This document shows, piece by piece, positions 62,487 through 64,000 of a stretch of 64,000 nucleotides of DNA. The notes beneath the pieces were generated by a model, which was not told the DNA's origin, searched no databases, and worked only from the letters and a program-made list of their open reading frames with translations. Each line of letters begins with the position of its first letter. Within the stretch, counting starts at the first letter, position 1. Origin of the DNA: Bradyrhizobium lablabi (lineage in GTDB: Bacteria; Pseudomonadota; Alphaproteobacteria; Rhizobiales; Xanthobacteraceae). The stretch spans positions 186,001 through 250,000 of the forward strand of contig NZ_JAFCJK010000003.1 in the NCBI RefSeq assembly GCF_018131005.1. The letters are read 5' to 3'. Made by a program: the position numbers and the translations under genes.

Positions 62487-63950
62487 ATGTTTCGAGGAAT
62501 TCTGGCGCTGACATTGTCTCTCTGTCTCGGCGCCGCCGCGTCGCCTGCAGCTCGGGCCCAAGCGGCGCAGGCCATCACCGAGCAGGAGGCGCACGCGATC
62601 GCAGTCGACGCCTACATCTATTTCTATTCGCTGCTGTCGATGGAGGTGACCCGCAAGCAATTCACCAACGTCGAGCCCGGCAAGGAATTCGGCAAGGGCC
62701 CGATGAACATGTTCGTCAATGTGCCCGAATATCCGCCGGCCAATTTCAAAGGCGTGGTGCGCTCCAACTTCGACACGTTGTACTCCATCGCATGGCTCGA
62801 CATGACGAAGGAGCCCGTCGTCGTATCGGCGCCGGATACCAATGGACGCTACTATCTGCTGCCGATGCTCGACATGTGGACCGACGTCTTCGCATCGCCG
62901 GGCTGGCGAACCACCGGCACCAAGGCCGGGACGTTTCTGATTACCCCGCCGGGCTGGCGGCCGGATTTGCGCGACAGGTTTGCGGAAGAGTTCAAGCTTC
63001 CGAAGGATACCCAGCGGATCGACGCGCCGACGCCCTATGTCTGGGTAATCGGCCGCACCAAGACCGACGGTCCACCGGATTACGATGCCGTCCATAAGAT
63101 CCAGGCCGGCTACAAGGTCAGCCTGCTATCCGAATATGGCAAGACGCCCAAGCCAATTGAATTCAAGCCGGACCCAAGCGTCGACATGAAGACGCCACCA
63201 AAGGTCCAGGTGGATACGATGACAGCGGGCGTGTATTTCGCCAATGCCGCCGAGTTGCTGAAGCTTCACCCGCCGCACATCACCGACCAGCCGATCATCG
63301 CGCAGATGAAAAGGATCGGCATCGAGCCCGGCAAGAGCTTTGATATCGGCAAGCTCGATCCGGTCGTGCAGCGGGCGCTTGAGACCGCCCCGCAGGACGG
63401 ACAGAAACTGATGGCCTGGAAGGTGCCGACGCTGGCGCGGGTCGTCAATGGCTGGTCGATGAACACCGACACGATGGGTGTTTACGGCAACTACTATCTG
63501 AAGCGAGCCATCGTCGCGCAGCTGGGGTTGGGCGCCAACCTGCCCGAGGATGCCATCTATCCGCTCAATCTCGGCGACGAAACCGGCAAGCCGCTCGACG
63601 GCGCGAGCAAATACACCATCACGTTCGAGAAGGGCGCGGCGCCGCCGGTCAATGCATTCTGGTCGATCACCCTTTACGATCAGGAAGGCTTCCAGGTCGG
63701 CAACGTCTTGAACCGTTTTGCCGTCAGCAGCTGGATGCCGTTCAAATACAATGCCGACGGGTCGCTCGATCTTTACTTCCAGAACGAAAGCCCAGGCAAG
63801 GACATGGAAGCCAACTGGCTTCCGGCGCCGAAGGGAGCCTTCAACCTGACCATGCGTCTCTACAGTCCGAAGTCCGATGCGCTGACCGGCAAATGGAATC
63901 CGCCGCCAATCGTGAAGTCGCAAACAGCGGCGAGTTTCTCGGCACAGTAG
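62487..63950 (+). CDS. exported DUF1254/DUF1214 protein
   Basis: 487 residues from ATG 62487 (GAGGAGA upstream). Signal peptide 1-25 (AARAQA). DUF1254 segment FKGVVRSNFDTLYSIAWLDMTKEP and DUF1214 segment APPVNAFWSITLYDQEGF ... ANWLPAPKGAFNLTMRLYSP. Third member of this family in the window and more similar in length to 21878-23230 than to the short one. Function unknown. Confidence 0.88.
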   Translation: MFRGILALTLSLCLGAAASPAARAQAAQAITEQEAHAIAVDAYIYFYSLLSMEVTRKQFTNVEPGKEFGKGPMNMFVNVPEYPPANFKGVVRSNFDTLYSIAWLDMTKEPVVVSAPDTNGRYYLLPMLDMWTDVFASPGWRTTGTKAGTFLITPPGWRPDLRDRFAEEFKLPKDTQRIDAPTPYVWVIGRTKTDGPPDYDAVHKIQAGYKVSLLSEYGKTPKPIEFKPDPSVDMKTPPKVQVDTMTAGVYFANAAELLKLHPPHITDQPIIAQMKRIGIEPGKSFDIGKLDPVVQRALETAPQDGQKLMAWKVPTLARVVNGWSMNTDTMGVYGNYYLKRAIVAQLGLGANLPEDAIYPLNLGDETGKPLDGASKYTITFEKGAAPPVNAFWSITLYDQEGFQVGNVLNRFAVSSWMPFKYNADGSLDLYFQNESPGKDMEANWLPAPKGAFNLTMRLYSPKSDALTGKWNPPPIVKSQTAASFSAQ

Positions 63951-64000
63951 AAGCTGAACAGCACCTGCTGTGCACTCTTGGCGAAAAAGACGGCGCGGCT

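Overview
The window looks like chromosomal DNA of a Bradyrhizobium-type alphaproteobacterium (Rhizobiales). The evidence is high GC content, a long alphaproteobacterial-type RpoD, an RpoH with the QKKLFFNLRK box, a DnaG without zinc ligands, and interspersed palindromic repeats of the kind common in Bradyrhizobium genomes. Identification at genus level is inference from protein style, not from a database search.

Region by region: 1-2153 is a prophage-like remnant (small exported protein, GNAT, two HNH-type proteins) ending at tRNA-Glu(CTC). 2664-8753 holds periplasmic redox genes: a two-subunit molybdenum hydroxylase, and a Rieske protein followed by a PQQ dehydrogenase. 8765-21119 is core housekeeping: RluA-family pseudouridine synthase, rpoH, a diguanylate cyclase, a 22-residue Lys/Ala peptide, a CheY-like protein, SDR, FRG protein, lytic transglycosylase, rpoD and dnaG. 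21327-28760 holds a small chlorite dismutase, two DUF1254-type secreted proteins next to a Crp/Fnr regulator and a palindrome, an IS5-type remnant, a gamma-glutamylcyclotransferase-like protein, two transglutaminase-like proteins and an N-formylglutamate amidohydrolase-like protein.

28830-36730 is one apparent regulon: a five-gene branched-chain-type ABC importer operon, a divergent IclR regulator, and an HpaB/HpaC flavin-dependent aromatic hydroxylase pair. Both promoter regions carry a pair of GTTCG-type palindromes spaced exactly 19 bp apart. 36838-41348 holds a vanadium haloperoxidase-like protein, an AraC-TolB-like-TPR fusion regulator, and the most interesting locus: a radical SAM/SPASM maturase directly downstream of a 110-residue peptide whose C-terminal half is repeated FRRGG(F/Y) units. 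This is a candidate ribosomally made, post-translationally modified peptide system. 42488-48867 holds a LuxR protein with a degenerate receiver and a type I secretion operon (two Gly/Asn-rich repeat proteins, ABC transporter, HlyD-type fusion protein). The putative substrates lack classical RTX nonapeptides.

49112-63950 mixes transport and metabolism: LysE, LVIVD protein, Tat-exported alpha-hydroxy acid dehydrogenase, an ArsR-SRPBCC-SRPBCC operon with its operator inside a near-consensus and apparently leaderless promoter, a Fic/antitoxin pair with an altered Fic motif, an acyl-CoA synthetase, a metallo-beta-lactamase-fold protein, YqeY, an alpha/beta hydrolase, carA (also apparently leaderless), a thioesterase, a cupin and a third DUF1254-type protein. 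No rRNA, CRISPR array or complete insertion sequence was seen.
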